Of a stretch of DNA of 64,000 nt, positions 25,637 through 34,807 are shown piece after piece (the stretch's first letter is position 1; every line of letters begins with the position of its first letter). Source of the DNA: Chryseobacterium sp. Leaf394 (GTDB lineage Bacteria > Bacteroidota > Bacteroidia > Flavobacteriales > Weeksellaceae). Under the pieces are notes generated by a model. That model did not search any database and had not been told where the DNA came from. It was given only the letters and a program-made list of their open reading frames with translations. The translations under genes were made by a program, and so were the position numbers. The DNA lies in assembly GCF_001424105.1 (NCBI RefSeq), contig NZ_LMQH01000011.1, positions 275,827-339,826 on the forward strand. The letters are read 5' to 3'.

Positions 25637-25987
25637 ATGTTTTTAAATCTAAATCATTATAAACTTGATGTGTACAAATCTGCCAAAGAACTAAGATTTG
25701 AATGTTATAAAATATTAAAAGTACTTCCAATAGAGGAGAAGTATAACTTAACAGACCAAATGCGAAGAGCTTCTACGTCAGTCGTTTTGAATATTACAGA
25801 GGGTTGTTCAAGAAGATCTGAGAATGAAAGAAAGAGATATTTTGAAGTGGCAAGAGGTTCCGTAATAGAATTAGATTCTTGTTTTGATATTGTTGTAGAG
25901 TCTGAGTATTTAGCTTTGCATGATTTAGAAAAAGTAGGAAATAAATTAAAAACAACATTCATTCTTTTGAGTGGAATGTTGAAGTAA
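25637..25987 (+). CDS. four-helix bundle protein (S23 / intervening-sequence protein family)
   Basis: 116 residues, all helical: LDVYKSAKELRFECYKI, then LTDQMRRASTSVVLNITEG, CSRRSENERKRYFEVARGSVIELDSC and a final amphipathic helix. This is the S23/IVP four-helix bundle first seen in 23S rRNA intervening sequences and related to the Avd subunit of diversity-generating retroelements. It is likely a basic nucleic-acid-binding oligomer. It sits between the ATPase and permease genes of an exporter operon, with related repeats on both sides, so it looks like an insertion. No reverse transcriptase is in the window. Confidence 0.88.
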   Translation: MFLNLNHYKLDVYKSAKELRFECYKILKVLPIEEKYNLTDQMRRASTSVVLNITEGCSRRSENERKRYFEVARGSVIELDSCFDIVVESEYLALHDLEKVGNKLKTTFILLSGMLK

Positions 25988-26140
25988 TCAATTGTGAATA
26001 GTCAATTTTGCGTTGAAAGAATTTGATAGAATTTAATTAAAAATTGATTGCATGAGCTTAAAATTGACATTGAAAATAATTGACTTGCTTGCAAAATTCA
26101 CTGCGAAGCAAATTGACTTTTTACAAAGTAAAAAACAAAA
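25988..26140. repeat. operon-spacer repeat, copy 2
   Basis: Begins CAATTGTGAATAGTCAATTTTGC and ends AAGCAAATTGACTTTTTAC, partly self-complementary (CAATTTTGC / GCAAATTG). It separates the four-helix-bundle gene from the first permease. Confidence 0.75.
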
Positions 26141-26142
26141 TT

Positions 26143-27372
26143 ATGTTTGACTTAGACCGTTGGCAGGAAATATTCAGTTCAATCCGGAGCAATGTTTTGC
26201 GTACGGTGCTTTCGGGCTTTACCGTGGCGCTGGGGCTTTTCATTTTTATTGTTCTTTTCGGAATTGGTAAAGGCCTGCAGAATGCTTTTACAGAAGGTTT
26301 TGCGAGAGATGCACAGAACCTGATTACAATTGCAACAGGAAAAACTACCATTGCCTACAAAGGTTTGCAAGCTGACCGTGAAGTGATAATGAATAATGAT
26401 GATTACGATTTTCTGGTCAATGCAGATAAAGAAAAAGTAGGTTACGCAAGTCCGAGATACACAGCCAGTCTCTTGGTAAAATACGGAAAAGAAAGTGGGA
26501 ATTATCAGATAAACGGCTCGGTTACCGATGAGAAATTTATTGAAAACAGAAAGCTTTTGGATGGCAGATATCTTTCTCCGAATGATTTGAAAAACAAGCA
26601 GAATGTAGCGGTAATCGGCAGAATGGTGCAGCGGGATTTAATTAAAAACGGAAATCCTGTAGGAAAAGATATCGACATCAACGGAACGATGTTCAAAGTG
26701 GTCGGCGTCTTCTCAGATGACGGTGGTGACTGGGATGAAAGACATATTTCTGTACCGATTTCAACGCTTCAGCAGATGAAAAAAGGTTCTGATACGGTGA
26801 CTACCACTTTTATTGCGTACGACGAAAAACTGACACCCGATCAGGCAATCAAGTACGGAGATGAACTGAAGGAGAAACTCAAATCGAGAAAAAACGTGTC
26901 ACCTGATGACGAAAACGGTGTCCGCGTATGGAACAATGCACAGAATATGAGTGATACCTTCGTGTTTATGGCTGTTCTTACTGCAATTGTCGGTTTCATT
27001 GGGTTAGGAACTCTCCTTGCCGGAATTATCGGCATCAGCAACATCATGGTCTATATCGTAAAAGAGCGTACAAAGGAAATCGGTGTCAGAAAAGCCATTG
27101 GAGCAAAACCTTCAAGTATTGTCGGACTGATTGTGCAGGAAAGTGTTGTCATCACAGTGGTATCAGGTCTTGTAGGTGTTGGGATTGGAATTTTAACCCT
27201 ACATCTCATTGGTGACAGTCTGGAAGAATACTTCATCAAAAACCCGAGCGTCGGGACTACAGAAATTGTAATGGCTTTCGTAGCACTGGTGCTTTCAGGT
27301 TTGATTGCGGGATTTGTTCCGGCTTACAGAGCTTCGAAAATAAAACCGATTGAGGCATTGAGAACGGAATAG
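26143..27372 (+). CDS. MacB-like ABC transporter permease 1
   Basis: 409 residues: an N-terminal helix (residues ~20-42), a large periplasmic MacB core domain (~45-280) and three C-terminal helices with the FtsX-like region GIIGISNIMVYIVKERTKEIGVRKAIGAKPSSI, ending PAYRASKIKPIEALRTE. The start at 26143 is chosen because the upstream in-frame codons lie in the repeat. It pairs with the second permease as a heterodimer driven by the ATPase at 24868. Confidence 0.92.
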   Translation: MFDLDRWQEIFSSIRSNVLRTVLSGFTVALGLFIFIVLFGIGKGLQNAFTEGFARDAQNLITIATGKTTIAYKGLQADREVIMNNDDYDFLVNADKEKVGYASPRYTASLLVKYGKESGNYQINGSVTDEKFIENRKLLDGRYLSPNDLKNKQNVAVIGRMVQRDLIKNGNPVGKDIDINGTMFKVVGVFSDDGGDWDERHISVPISTLQQMKKGSDTVTTTFIAYDEKLTPDQAIKYGDELKEKLKSRKNVSPDDENGVRVWNNAQNMSDTFVFMAVLTAIVGFIGLGTLLAGIIGISNIMVYIVKERTKEIGVRKAIGAKPSSIVGLIVQESVVITVVSGLVGVGIGILTLHLIGDSLEEYFIKNPSVGTTEIVMAFVALVLSGLIAGFVPAYRASKIKPIEALRTE

Positions 27373-27375
27373 TTT

Positions 27376-27512
27376 GAAGTGAATGGTGAATGGTCAATTT
27401 TACTTCGTAAGTGAATTTTTAATGAATAAAATTCACGATTGATTTAAAGAAATTGACTTGCGAAGCAAACTTCACTGCAAAGCAAATTCACTTTTACAAA
27501 GTAAAAAATTGA
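27376..27512. repeat. operon-spacer repeat, copy 3
   Basis: GTGAATGGTGAATGGTCAATTTTACTTCGTAAGTGAATTTTT and its reverse-complement partner AAATTGACTTGCGAAGCAAACTTCACTGC. It can form a long hairpin and occupies nearly the whole spacer between the two permeases. Confidence 0.75.
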
Positions 27513-27522
27513 TATTAAAAAA

Positions 27523-28791
27523 ATGAATATTCTATTTAGCAAAGATACATGGCAGGAAATTTATTATTCTTTGAGGAATAATCAGCTCCGTACCTTTCTT
27601 ACCATGATTGGTGTGGGCTGGGGAATGTTTCTCTACGTGAGTCTTCTCGGTGCTGCAAAGGGTATGGAAAATGGTTTTGATAAACTTTTCTCAGGATTTG
27701 CGACCAATACCATTTTTCTGTGGGCACAGAATACTTCTATACCTTACGAAGGTTTTCCAAAGGGCAGAGAGATGGATCTTCACCTTTCAGATATTGACCT
27801 TCTGGAACGGAAAGTGCCGCAGGTAGACTATATCTCTCCTCAAAATTCGCGGGGTAATTTTGGAAGTGCCGGCGAGCAGATGTCAAGAAACGGAAAATAC
27901 GCTACCTACACGCTGACGGGAGATTCACCGATAGGAAATAAAATTTCAGAGAAAAAACTGATTTTCGGAAGATATCTGAATGATGCCGATTTATCACAAA
28001 ATAAAAATGTAGCCGTCATCGGAGAAGAAATTTATAAAAACTTTTTTGATGCAAAGAAAAATGAAAATCCTCTTGGGAGATCTATTAATGTAAAAGGGGT
28101 CTTCTTTAATGTTATCGGAGTTTTCAGAGTAAAAAGAGGTGGCCCGATGGAAAATGACAGGACTGTCTATATTCCGCTTTCATCTTTCACAAGATTATTC
28201 AATAACGGAGATAAAATCGATGTGTTTTCAGTGGTAAGCAAGCCCGATGCTGAGGTGAGTGAAGTGGAAGTACAGATTAAAAACGTTTTAAAGAATAAAA
28301 ACAAAGTTTCGCCTGAAGACACCAACGCGTTTGGAAGTTTCAATCTCGGAAAGGAATTTAAAAAACTGACAGGATTTTTGGATGGAATGCAGCTTTTAAC
28401 CATCATCGTAGGAACTTTAACGATTCTTGCCGGAGTTATCGCCATATCAAATATTCTTCTGATTACTGTAAAAGAAAGAACCAAAGAAATCGGAATCCGG
28501 AGAGCTTTAGGGGCAAAACCGTCAGAAGTCCGCAATCAGATTCTGCTTGAAAGTGTTGTAATTACACTGTCCTCGGGGCTTTTAGGATTTATTTTCGGAA
28601 TTCTTTTACTGATGGGATTGGATTTGGCAACACAGGGACAGGAAGAATTTCCGTTCTATAATCCAACCGTGAACTACGGAAACGTTTTTTCAGCAATGTC
28701 TGTGATGGTCTTTTTAGGTCTTATCATCGGAATGATTCCCGCGCAGAGAGCTGTGAAAATACGGCCGATAGAGGCGTTGAGATCGGAGTAG
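27523..28791 (+). CDS. MacB-like ABC transporter permease 2
   Basis: 422 residues, paralogous to the preceding gene: an N-terminal helix, a periplasmic domain, and the FtsX-type C-terminus GVIAISNILLITVKERTKEIGIRRALGAKPSEV, ending RAVKIRPIEALRSE. Two different permeases suggest a heteromeric exporter. It is followed by a 247-bp spacer containing an AAGAGCC repeat before the adaptor gene. Confidence 0.92.
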   Translation: MNILFSKDTWQEIYYSLRNNQLRTFLTMIGVGWGMFLYVSLLGAAKGMENGFDKLFSGFATNTIFLWAQNTSIPYEGFPKGREMDLHLSDIDLLERKVPQVDYISPQNSRGNFGSAGEQMSRNGKYATYTLTGDSPIGNKISEKKLIFGRYLNDADLSQNKNVAVIGEEIYKNFFDAKKNENPLGRSINVKGVFFNVIGVFRVKRGGPMENDRTVYIPLSSFTRLFNNGDKIDVFSVVSKPDAEVSEVEVQIKNVLKNKNKVSPEDTNAFGSFNLGKEFKKLTGFLDGMQLLTIIVGTLTILAGVIAISNILLITVKERTKEIGIRRALGAKPSEVRNQILLESVVITLSSGLLGFIFGILLLMGLDLATQGQEEFPFYNPTVNYGNVFSAMSVMVFLGLIIGMIPAQRAVKIRPIEALRSE

Positions 28792-28797
28792 GTTTTT

Positions 28798-28860
28798 GAA
28801 GAGCCAGATAAAAAGAGCCAAGTAAAAAGTAAAAAGAACCAAGTTTAAAAACAAAAGTTT
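28798..28860. repeat. AAGAGCCAAGTAAAAAG interspersed repeat, copy 2
   Basis: GAAGAGCCAGATAAAAAGAGCCAAGTAAAAAGTAAAAAGAACCAAGTTTAAAA, starting 7 nt after the permease 2 stop. Confidence 0.75.
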
Positions 28861-29038
28861 AAAAGCCTTTATCGTGCGGAAGTCAATATCTTGTAAAATA
28901 ATAGATTTTGAAAAAATTCCTGAAATCGAAGATTATACATAGTAAAGGGCGGGATCATTTTAGAAAATAAATGAAATAAATAAAAATTGTATTCACTCAA
29001 AATTCAATTTAAATAAAAATAAAAAAAATAAACTATAT

Positions 29039-30235
29039 ATGAAAAAGAAGTTCAGCTGGAAAAAAGCGATCTACATTGTCCTCGGAATTATTTTCGCAGG
29101 CATCCTCATCCTGGGAATCAGATATCTGGTGAAATCAAATTCCAAGGAAAGCGTAACCTTTTTAACGAGAAAACCTACCGTTCAGACTATGGATGACAAG
29201 GTGATGGCTACGGGAAAAATTATTCCAAAGGAAGAGATTGAAATTAAACCCAACATTGCCGGAATTATTGATAAAATCCTGGTAGATGAGGGCGACAGAG
29301 TAGAGGCAGGACAGTTGATTGCTACCGTGAGAATTATTCCAAACATTGCGGAGGTTAATAATGCAACGCAAAATGTTCAGAATTCACAGCTTCAGATCAG
29401 CAATGCTAAAATGAATCTTTCCAACGCGCAGACTCAGTTTGGAATGTCTGAAAAACTTTATAAACAAGGCGTAATTTCCAAACAGGAATATCTTACGGCC
29501 CAACAGCAACTGTATACACAGCAACAGGCTCTCAGAAATGCAAATCAGCAACTGGTAACGGCTCAGAAATCTTTACAGATCGTAAAAACGGGTGCTATTC
29601 CTGAATTGCAGGGCTTGGCAACTACACAAATCCGTTCAAAAGCTGCGGGAACTGTACTTGAAGTTCCTGTGAAAGTGGGAAGTCAGGTAATTGAAGCGAA
29701 CTCCTTCAATGCGGGGACAACGATCTGTTCGATTGCAGATTTGAATTCACTGATTTTCCAGGGTGAAATTGATGAAGCTCAGGCAGGAAAACTGAAGCAG
29801 GGAATGGGAATGAACATCGTTATTGGTGCACTTCAAAACAAAACTTTTCCGGGAACACTTACGATGATTGCTCCGAAAGGGAAAGACGAAAACGGAACCA
29901 TTAAATTTCCTGTAGAAGGTGATGTGAAAAATCCAAATAATGAATACATCAGAGCCGGTTTTTCTGCCAATGGCGAAATCGTTTTAAAATCAGAGAAAAA
30001 TGCTCTGCTTTTGGATGAATCTTTAATTCAGTACGATAAAAAGAACGGAAAAGATATTCCTTTCGTTGAAGTGAAACAGGCAGACGGAAAATTTAAAAAA
30101 GTAAATGTAAAACTGGGTGCCAGCGACGGTATCAATGTTCAGATTCTTTCCGGTATCGGTAAAAATGCTGAGGTGAAAGTCTGGAATCCGTCAGATAAAG
30201 ACAAAGAAGAACTGAAGGAAAAATCGAAGAAGTAA
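29039..30235 (+). CDS. periplasmic adaptor (HlyD/MacA-type membrane fusion protein)
   Basis: 398 residues with one N-terminal membrane helix (residues ~10-30). A biotinyl-lipoyl-like half follows (KPNIAGIIDKILVDEGDRVEAGQLIA), then a long Gln/Asn-rich coiled coil (~100-185, LYTQQQALRNANQQLVTAQK), the second lipoyl half (STAAGTVLEVPVKVGSQV-like) and a beta-barrel. It links the exporter to an outer-membrane channel not present here. MacA-like by operon context. A good terminator follows. Confidence 0.92.
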   Translation: MKKKFSWKKAIYIVLGIIFAGILILGIRYLVKSNSKESVTFLTRKPTVQTMDDKVMATGKIIPKEEIEIKPNIAGIIDKILVDEGDRVEAGQLIATVRIIPNIAEVNNATQNVQNSQLQISNAKMNLSNAQTQFGMSEKLYKQGVISKQEYLTAQQQLYTQQQALRNANQQLVTAQKSLQIVKTGAIPELQGLATTQIRSKAAGTVLEVPVKVGSQVIEANSFNAGTTICSIADLNSLIFQGEIDEAQAGKLKQGMGMNIVIGALQNKTFPGTLTMIAPKGKDENGTIKFPVEGDVKNPNNEYIRAGFSANGEIVLKSEKNALLLDESLIQYDKKNGKDIPFVEVKQADGKFKKVNVKLGASDGINVQILSGIGKNAEVKVWNPSDKDKEELKEKSKK

Positions 30236-30256
30236 TTTCTATAAATCATTATATAC

Positions 30257-30285
30257 AAAAAGTCCCGGTAATTCGGGACTTTTTT
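30257..30285 (+). terminator. intrinsic terminator of the exporter operon
   Basis: AAAAAGTCCCG-GTAATT-CGGGACTTTTT, a perfect 11-bp stem with T run. Confidence 0.9.
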
Positions 30286-30327
30286 GCATTTGTACTTGAC
30301 AGTTGATGAAATTTGATCTGTCAGGAT

Positions 30328-30621
30328 TTAGCTTAAAAACTTGATTTCCTTATCTTTAAATTTGTTTTTAACGACAATTTTGTTCATCGTTTTCATCATT
30401 TTTCTTCTGAGCTCTGCCAGTTTTCTGACGTTTTTATCTTCACTGTAATCAAAAATATTATCTTTAAAACTGAAAGTGTCACCGTCTTTAAATTCAATTT
30501 TGTTTTTCTTGAATTCTCCCAGAAGCATCAGATTGGTCATGCTTTCCAGAATGTAATGTTCCGTTGTACTCAGCGATTTCAGAGAATTCAGCAGTTGTTT
30601 TTTATATTTTTTCTTTCCCAT
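30328..30621 (-). CDS. small basic hypothetical protein
   Basis: 97 residues, Lys-rich and without a signal peptide, with helical segments (LKSLSTTEHYILESMTNLMLLGEF, VRKLAELRRKMMKTMNKIV). No family is recognised. The -7 box TATATTTG at 30652-30659 supports a start at 30621. Monocistronic. Confidence 0.65.
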   Translation of the reverse strand: MGKKKYKKQLLNSLKSLSTTEHYILESMTNLMLLGEFKKNKIEFKDGDTFSFKDNIFDYSEDKNVRKLAELRRKMMKTMNKIVVKNKFKDKEIKFLS

Positions 30622-31013
30622 AGTTCAGGCTTTTCAATTTTTAAGATTATGCAAATATATCATTTTCATTAAAACCAATTGTCGTGCCTTACAATTCATT
30701 ATTTGTGAGTTTCGGTGAAGTATTTCAGAAAACCTATAATTAATGTTCACATTCTTCAGTTTTAAAATTTTATTCAATTTTGACCTAACCTTTACCAAAA
30801 TTTCTTATCTAAATTAAGGCTTGATTTCAATGATAAGTATCTGATTTTAAATTAACATTTTATTAACTCAACAATACTTAGCTTTTGAAATCCACTGATG
30901 AAAAAATCTCGTAAATCATTATAAACCGGATAGAGATTATCTTTTGAGTTTACAGTTTATTTGCCTGAAATTTGATCACATTTGATGGTTTTAAAAATGA
31001 TAAATATTAAACA
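30622..31013. other. AT-rich intergenic region upstream of msrAB
   Basis: 392 bp containing the reverse box at 30652 and no gene. No perfect forward -7 box is visible for msrAB. Confidence 0.5.
30652..30659 (-). promoter_or_regulatory. candidate -7 box TATATTTG for the 97-residue protein
   Basis: Perfect reverse-strand TANNTTTG, 31 nt before the ATG. Confidence 0.55.
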
Positions 31014-31031
31014 ATGTTCAATAAAGATAAA

Positions 31032-32129
31032 ATGAAAAATATACTGGTTTTGATAGCTTTCGTTTTCGGGATTACAGCTTTTGCAAATTCATGTGAAAAG
31101 GCTGTAAAATCTAAAGAAAGTTCATCTGAACGTGAAAAAAAAGAAGAGATGGATAACAAAAATCTGAAGGAGGTTTATTTTGCGGGAGGATGTTTCTGGG
31201 GAACTGAGCATTTCTTTCAGCAAATCAGGGGAGTGGTCGCAACAGAAGTTGGTTACGCCAACGGAAATAAGAAAAATCCAACCTACGAAGAAGTAATCAG
31301 TCACACAACAGGCTTCGCAGAGACGGTAAAAGTAAAATACGATCCGGAACAGGTAGATTTAAAATTACTTATTGATCTGTATTTTAAAACGATCGATCCT
31401 ACCAGCAAAGACCAGCAGGGAAATGACAGAGGAAATCAATACAGAACAGGGATCTATTCTACAGATAAAGAAACAGAAGCAATCATAAAATCGGAGGTTG
31501 AAAAACTAGCTAAAAACTATAAAAAACCGGTGTTGGTCGAAACCATTCCGTTGAAGAATTTTTATAGTGCAGAAGCTTATCATCAGGATTATCTCGTAAA
31601 AAATCCGGGAGGTTACTGTCACATTGAACCGGGATTGTTTGAGATGGCAAAAAATGCAAATCCACTTCCTGCCAAATCTACAAAATATGAGAAGCAGGAT
31701 AAAAATACCTTAAAAAAGAACCTGACTTCCGAGCAATACAGAGTAACTCAGGAAAATGGAACTGAAATGCCGTTTGAAAATGAATACTGGGACGAAACAC
31801 GTGAAGGAATTTATGTGGATATCACAACAGGCGAGCCGCTTTTCATCTCAACAGACAAATTTGAATCAGGTTGTGGATGGCCAAGTTTTTCTAAGCCGAT
31901 TACGCAGAAACTGATCGACGAGAAAGTAGACCGCTCAGCCGGAATGGAAAGAACAGAAGTAAGAAGTAAAACTGGGAACGCCCATTTAGGTCACGTTTTC
32001 GACGACGGACCTAAAGATAAAGGAGGATTAAGATACTGCATCAATTCAGCATCGCTGAAGTTTGTTCCGAAAGCGGAAATGAAAGGCAAAGGCTACGGAG
32101 ATTATATTTCTCTTTTAGATAAAAAATAA
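31032..32129 (+). CDS. msrAB: fused methionine sulfoxide reductase MsrA-MsrB lipoprotein
   Basis: 365 residues from the ATG at 31032 (an ATG at 31014 is also possible). The lipoprotein signal ends AFANSC, so repair takes place outside the cytoplasm. MsrA (about residues 45-200) has the catalytic [10 protein letters not shown] and the YHQDYL motif. MsrB (about 230-350) has CGWPSF and the catalytic RYCINSASL. Both CxxC pairs that bind structural zinc in many MsrB proteins are absent: IYVDITTG and VRSKTG stand in their places. The fusion repairs both epimers of methionine sulfoxide. A terminator follows. Confidence 0.95.
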   Translation: MKNILVLIAFVFGITAFANSCEKAVKSKESSSEREKKEEMDNKNLKEVYFAGGCFWGTEHFFQQIRGVVATEVGYANGNKKNPTYEEVISHTTGFAETVKVKYDPEQVDLKLLIDLYFKTIDPTSKDQQGNDRGNQYRTGIYSTDKETEAIIKSEVEKLAKNYKKPVLVETIPLKNFYSAEAYHQDYLVKNPGGYCHIEPGLFEMAKNANPLPAKSTKYEKQDKNTLKKNLTSEQYRVTQENGTEMPFENEYWDETREGIYVDITTGEPLFISTDKFESGCGWPSFSKPITQKLIDEKVDRSAGMERTEVRSKTGNAHLGHVFDDGPKDKGGLRYCINSASLKFVPKAEMKGKGYGDYISLLDKK

Positions 32130-32162
32130 TACGTTTTCATAGTTTATTAGTGTTTGGTTAGA

Positions 32163-32187
32163 GATCGCCGCGAGGCGGTCTTTTTTT
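32163..32187 (+). terminator. intrinsic terminator of msrAB
   Basis: GATCGCC-GCGA-GGCGGTC followed by seven T. Confidence 0.85.
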
Positions 32188-32848
32188 ATTCATAAATCCA
32201 CATTAAAACCGGTTTTGAAGAACTTTTCAAAATTGGGTCGACCTGTAAAAATGCATTGTTGGACAGCGTGGGGCAACCCCAGCCTTCCGGTGATCCTTTT
32301 GGGAAGATTTCCTCATCATTCATTCTTTCCCACGAATGAAAAACGATAACTCTTTTTAAGGCATTGCTGTTGGTATTTTCGAGGCCGTGCATCAGATATT
32401 TTGTTTTCACGCCCCATTCGCTCACACCTCTCGCCCCGATTTTATATTTACCCAAAGATGAAAGGTGGCTTCCATCTACATTACTGAATTCCGGACTGTC
32501 TTTTGAATCATCCGAGCTCCAGCTGTTATTTCCGCAGCCATGACCGACAAGATGTTGCTGGGTTATTTTTTTAGTTTTAAAATCATATACAAAAAATCTT
32601 TTTAGACCTGAGTGCAGACTCATATCAATTAAAATTGCAAAATCTGTATTGAATTTATTTTTCTTACAGAAATCCAAAGCTTCACTAGCTTTATTATGTG
32701 TTTTTACTGAATCTAAAACTGGTTTTTCGTCGGTCTTATTATTTTCGAAGGCGACAGACAACGTAGTCTTATCCTGAGATTGTGAGCAGGAAGTTACGCT
32801 CATCAAAATTAAAATCAGGATTAGATTGTTGATGAATTTTGTTTTCAT
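32186..32848 (-). CDS. lipoprotein with murein L,D-transpeptidase catalytic domain
   Basis: 220 residues. The lipoprotein signal (…SVTSC at residue 21) is followed by a YkuD-like domain of the second type: GHGCGNN, LGKYKIGARG, FHSWERMNDE and the catalytic segment PEGWGCPTLSN with the nucleophile Cys. These enzymes cross-link or modify peptidoglycan in the periplasm. The Ser-rich SSDDSKDSPEFSNVDGSH region is typical of this branch. It is convergent with msrAB. Confidence 0.85.
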   Translation of the reverse strand: MKTKFINNLILILILMSVTSCSQSQDKTTLSVAFENNKTDEKPVLDSVKTHNKASEALDFCKKNKFNTDFAILIDMSLHSGLKRFFVYDFKTKKITQQHLVGHGCGNNSWSSDDSKDSPEFSNVDGSHLSSLGKYKIGARGVSEWGVKTKYLMHGLENTNSNALKRVIVFHSWERMNDEEIFPKGSPEGWGCPTLSNNAFLQVDPILKSSSKPVLMWIYE

Positions 32849-32873
32849 CCAAATTTAATTTTATTTAAAAGTA

Positions 32874-32910
32874 TAAAAAAAACAAAAGTGATCCATAAAG
32901 AATCACTTTC
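32874..32910 (-). terminator. intrinsic terminator of the ABC-2 exporter operon
   Basis: Reverse strand AAAGTGAT-loop-ATCACTTT then TTGTTTTTTTTA, ~75 nt after the permease stop. Confidence 0.75.
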
Positions 32911-32936
32911 TTGTAATAGTAATATTTCAATTTTAT

Positions 32937-32979
32937 TCAAATTTCAAATTTCAAATTTCAAACGTCAAATTTCAAATCA
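32937..32979. repeat. heptamer tandem repeat TCAAATT, site 1
   Basis: About six tandem heptamers TCAAATT/TCAAACG/TCAAATC. Related heptamer arrays are at 35628 and 48355. Confidence 0.8.
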
Positions 32980-32981
32980 AC

Positions 32982-33827
32982 TTACCAATCTCTCTTCTTC
33001 AAAATCAAATAAGATCCTCCGATAAATATTGCACACCAAACGATGCAGGCAATTAGACTTTCTGTAGGATAGGTAAATTCGTATTTTAAATTCATCATTT
33101 TTGCCATATTTGTCCTTACCATCGGATTGGGAATTAAACTGGACATACTTTCCAAAGGAAAAAGTTTACTGATGAAAAAGTCGTTCTGTAAAATTTTCGT
33201 GCGTTCTGCGGCTTGCGTTCCGGCAACTTTAGTGTAGGTTTCAATTCCGGCAAGAATAGATTCTCCCACCCAGATCCCAAAAAAAGCTAAGAAAACGAAG
33301 ATGGATTTTCTAAGTAATATAGATAAAAACATCAGAAAGCAGAAGAATGTAAACAGTTTAAGGAAATAATTTCCAATGAAAAATATTTCCTGATAAACAA
33401 GAGCTGAATCTGTTGTGTTTGAATACTGATATCCCAAAAACAGCGTGATCGCAAACACAAGAATTGTAGAAATCAATGTGAAAATACCGATAGTCAAAAG
33501 TTTTGAGCCAATAAATTCTTCTCTGCTTAAACCGTCAATTGTATTTTGTTTAAACATTCTGTTGCTGAATTCCTGGCAGATTGAAAAAACAATGATCAGC
33601 CCCAAAAATATTTTCAGCAATGCAACTGTCCAGGTTGTAAAATTCCACACGCCCGGGAAGTTGTACATTCCCTGTTCTTTCAGATTGATGGTGCTTCCAA
33701 AAACTTTCACGTCAATCAAACCGATACACAGAAAAATAACCAGTATCGCAAAATACATGATTGTAAAAATCTTAAATGGTGTATAATTCAGATTTTTATA
33801 GTATTCTAATTTTAATAGTTTAATCAT
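32982..33827 (-). CDS. ABC-2 type transporter permease
   Basis: 281 residues with six hydrophobic segments, typical of ABC-2 permeases that work with a separate ATPase: IMYFAILVIFLCIGL, VALLKIFLGLIIVFSIC, LTIGIFTLISTILVFAITLF, FLKLFTFFCFLMFLSILL and a final helix CIVWCAIFIGGSYLIL. It begins 2 nt after the ATPase stop. Bacitracin- or antibiotic-type exporters (BcrB-like) have this shape. The substrate is unknown. Confidence 0.88.
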   Translation of the reverse strand: MIKLLKLEYYKNLNYTPFKIFTIMYFAILVIFLCIGLIDVKVFGSTINLKEQGMYNFPGVWNFTTWTVALLKIFLGLIIVFSICQEFSNRMFKQNTIDGLSREEFIGSKLLTIGIFTLISTILVFAITLFLGYQYSNTTDSALVYQEIFFIGNYFLKLFTFFCFLMFLSILLRKSIFVFLAFFGIWVGESILAGIETYTKVAGTQAAERTKILQNDFFISKLFPLESMSSLIPNPMVRTNMAKMMNLKYEFTYPTESLIACIVWCAIFIGGSYLILKKRDW

Positions 33828-33829
33828 GA

Positions 33830-34732
33830 TTATTTAGTGTTTTTTACAAGTTCAAGGAATTGAGTTTCAAGAGAAAGTTTTTTCTTATTCAGATGAGAAA
33901 GATAAATGCCTTTTTCTGCCAGATTTTGATTCAGCATAGATGCTGAAATTGAAGCATCATCACGGATATGAGCTTTTACAAACTCACCTTCAGAAGTTAC
34001 AGAACTGAACCAGTTCAGACTCTCCAAAGTTTGCAGAAGTACAGCATTATTATCAGCTTTCAGTTCAAAAAATCCTTTATTGCTGGTCATTTCATCCACT
34101 CTTCCGCCGTAAATGGCCGTTCCCTGTTTTAAAACGATCACGTGGCTGCAGATTTTTTCGATTTCATCCAGAAGGTGACTGGCGATAATGATGGTAATTC
34201 CCTGTTTTGCGATCGTTGAAATGATTTCTCTGATCTGAATTATTCCTTCAGGATCGAGTCCGTTGGTAGGCTCATCCAAAATTAAAACTTCAGGATTGTT
34301 GAGCAGGGAAGAGGCAATCGAAAGACGCTGTTTCATCCCGAGTGAAAATGTTTTGAAGGCATCTTTTTTTCTTTCCAGAAGCCCTACCGTTGCCAAAACT
34401 TCGTCGATTCTGCTGTGAGGCGTTCCCTTAATTTCAGCTACGATTTTCAGATTTTTCTCTGCACTCAGATAAGGATAGAAATTGGGTTGCTCGATGATAG
34501 CACCGATTCTTTTCAGGGTTTCCGGATCTGTACCTTTTTTCCCAAACCAGTACCACTCGCCTGAAGTGGGATTGATAGTAGAAAGAAGCATTCCGAAAGT
34601 GGTAGATTTTCCGCTTCCGTTCGGACCGAGAAGTCCGTAGACGTTGCCTCTTTCAACATCAAAAGAAATTCCGTTCACCACGACTCTTTTGAATTTTTTT
34701 GTCAGATTTTTTACTGATAAAACTTTTTCCAT
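33830..34732 (-). CDS. ABC-2 type transporter ATP-binding protein
   Basis: 300 residues. Walker A is GPNGSGKST, the signature motif is FSLGMKQRLSIASSL, Walker B is VLILDEPTNGLDPEG, and the H-loop is IIASHLLDE. A ~90-residue C-terminal extension after the nucleotide-binding domain is typical of BcrA-like exporters. It is operonic with the downstream permease (spacing 2 nt). Confidence 0.93.
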   Translation of the reverse strand: MEKVLSVKNLTKKFKRVVVNGISFDVERGNVYGLLGPNGSGKSTTFGMLLSTINPTSGEWYWFGKKGTDPETLKRIGAIIEQPNFYPYLSAEKNLKIVAEIKGTPHSRIDEVLATVGLLERKKDAFKTFSLGMKQRLSIASSLLNNPEVLILDEPTNGLDPEGIIQIREIISTIAKQGITIIIASHLLDEIEKICSHVIVLKQGTAIYGGRVDEMTSNKGFFELKADNNAVLLQTLESLNWFSSVTSEGEFVKAHIRDDASISASMLNQNLAEKGIYLSHLNKKKLSLETQFLELVKNTK

Positions 34733-34807
34733 GTTTATTTTGCTTTACGATTAAATAGTAGGAAAACTCACAGGTTTGTTACAAAGTCGATGGAATGTTT
34801 TAAATAA

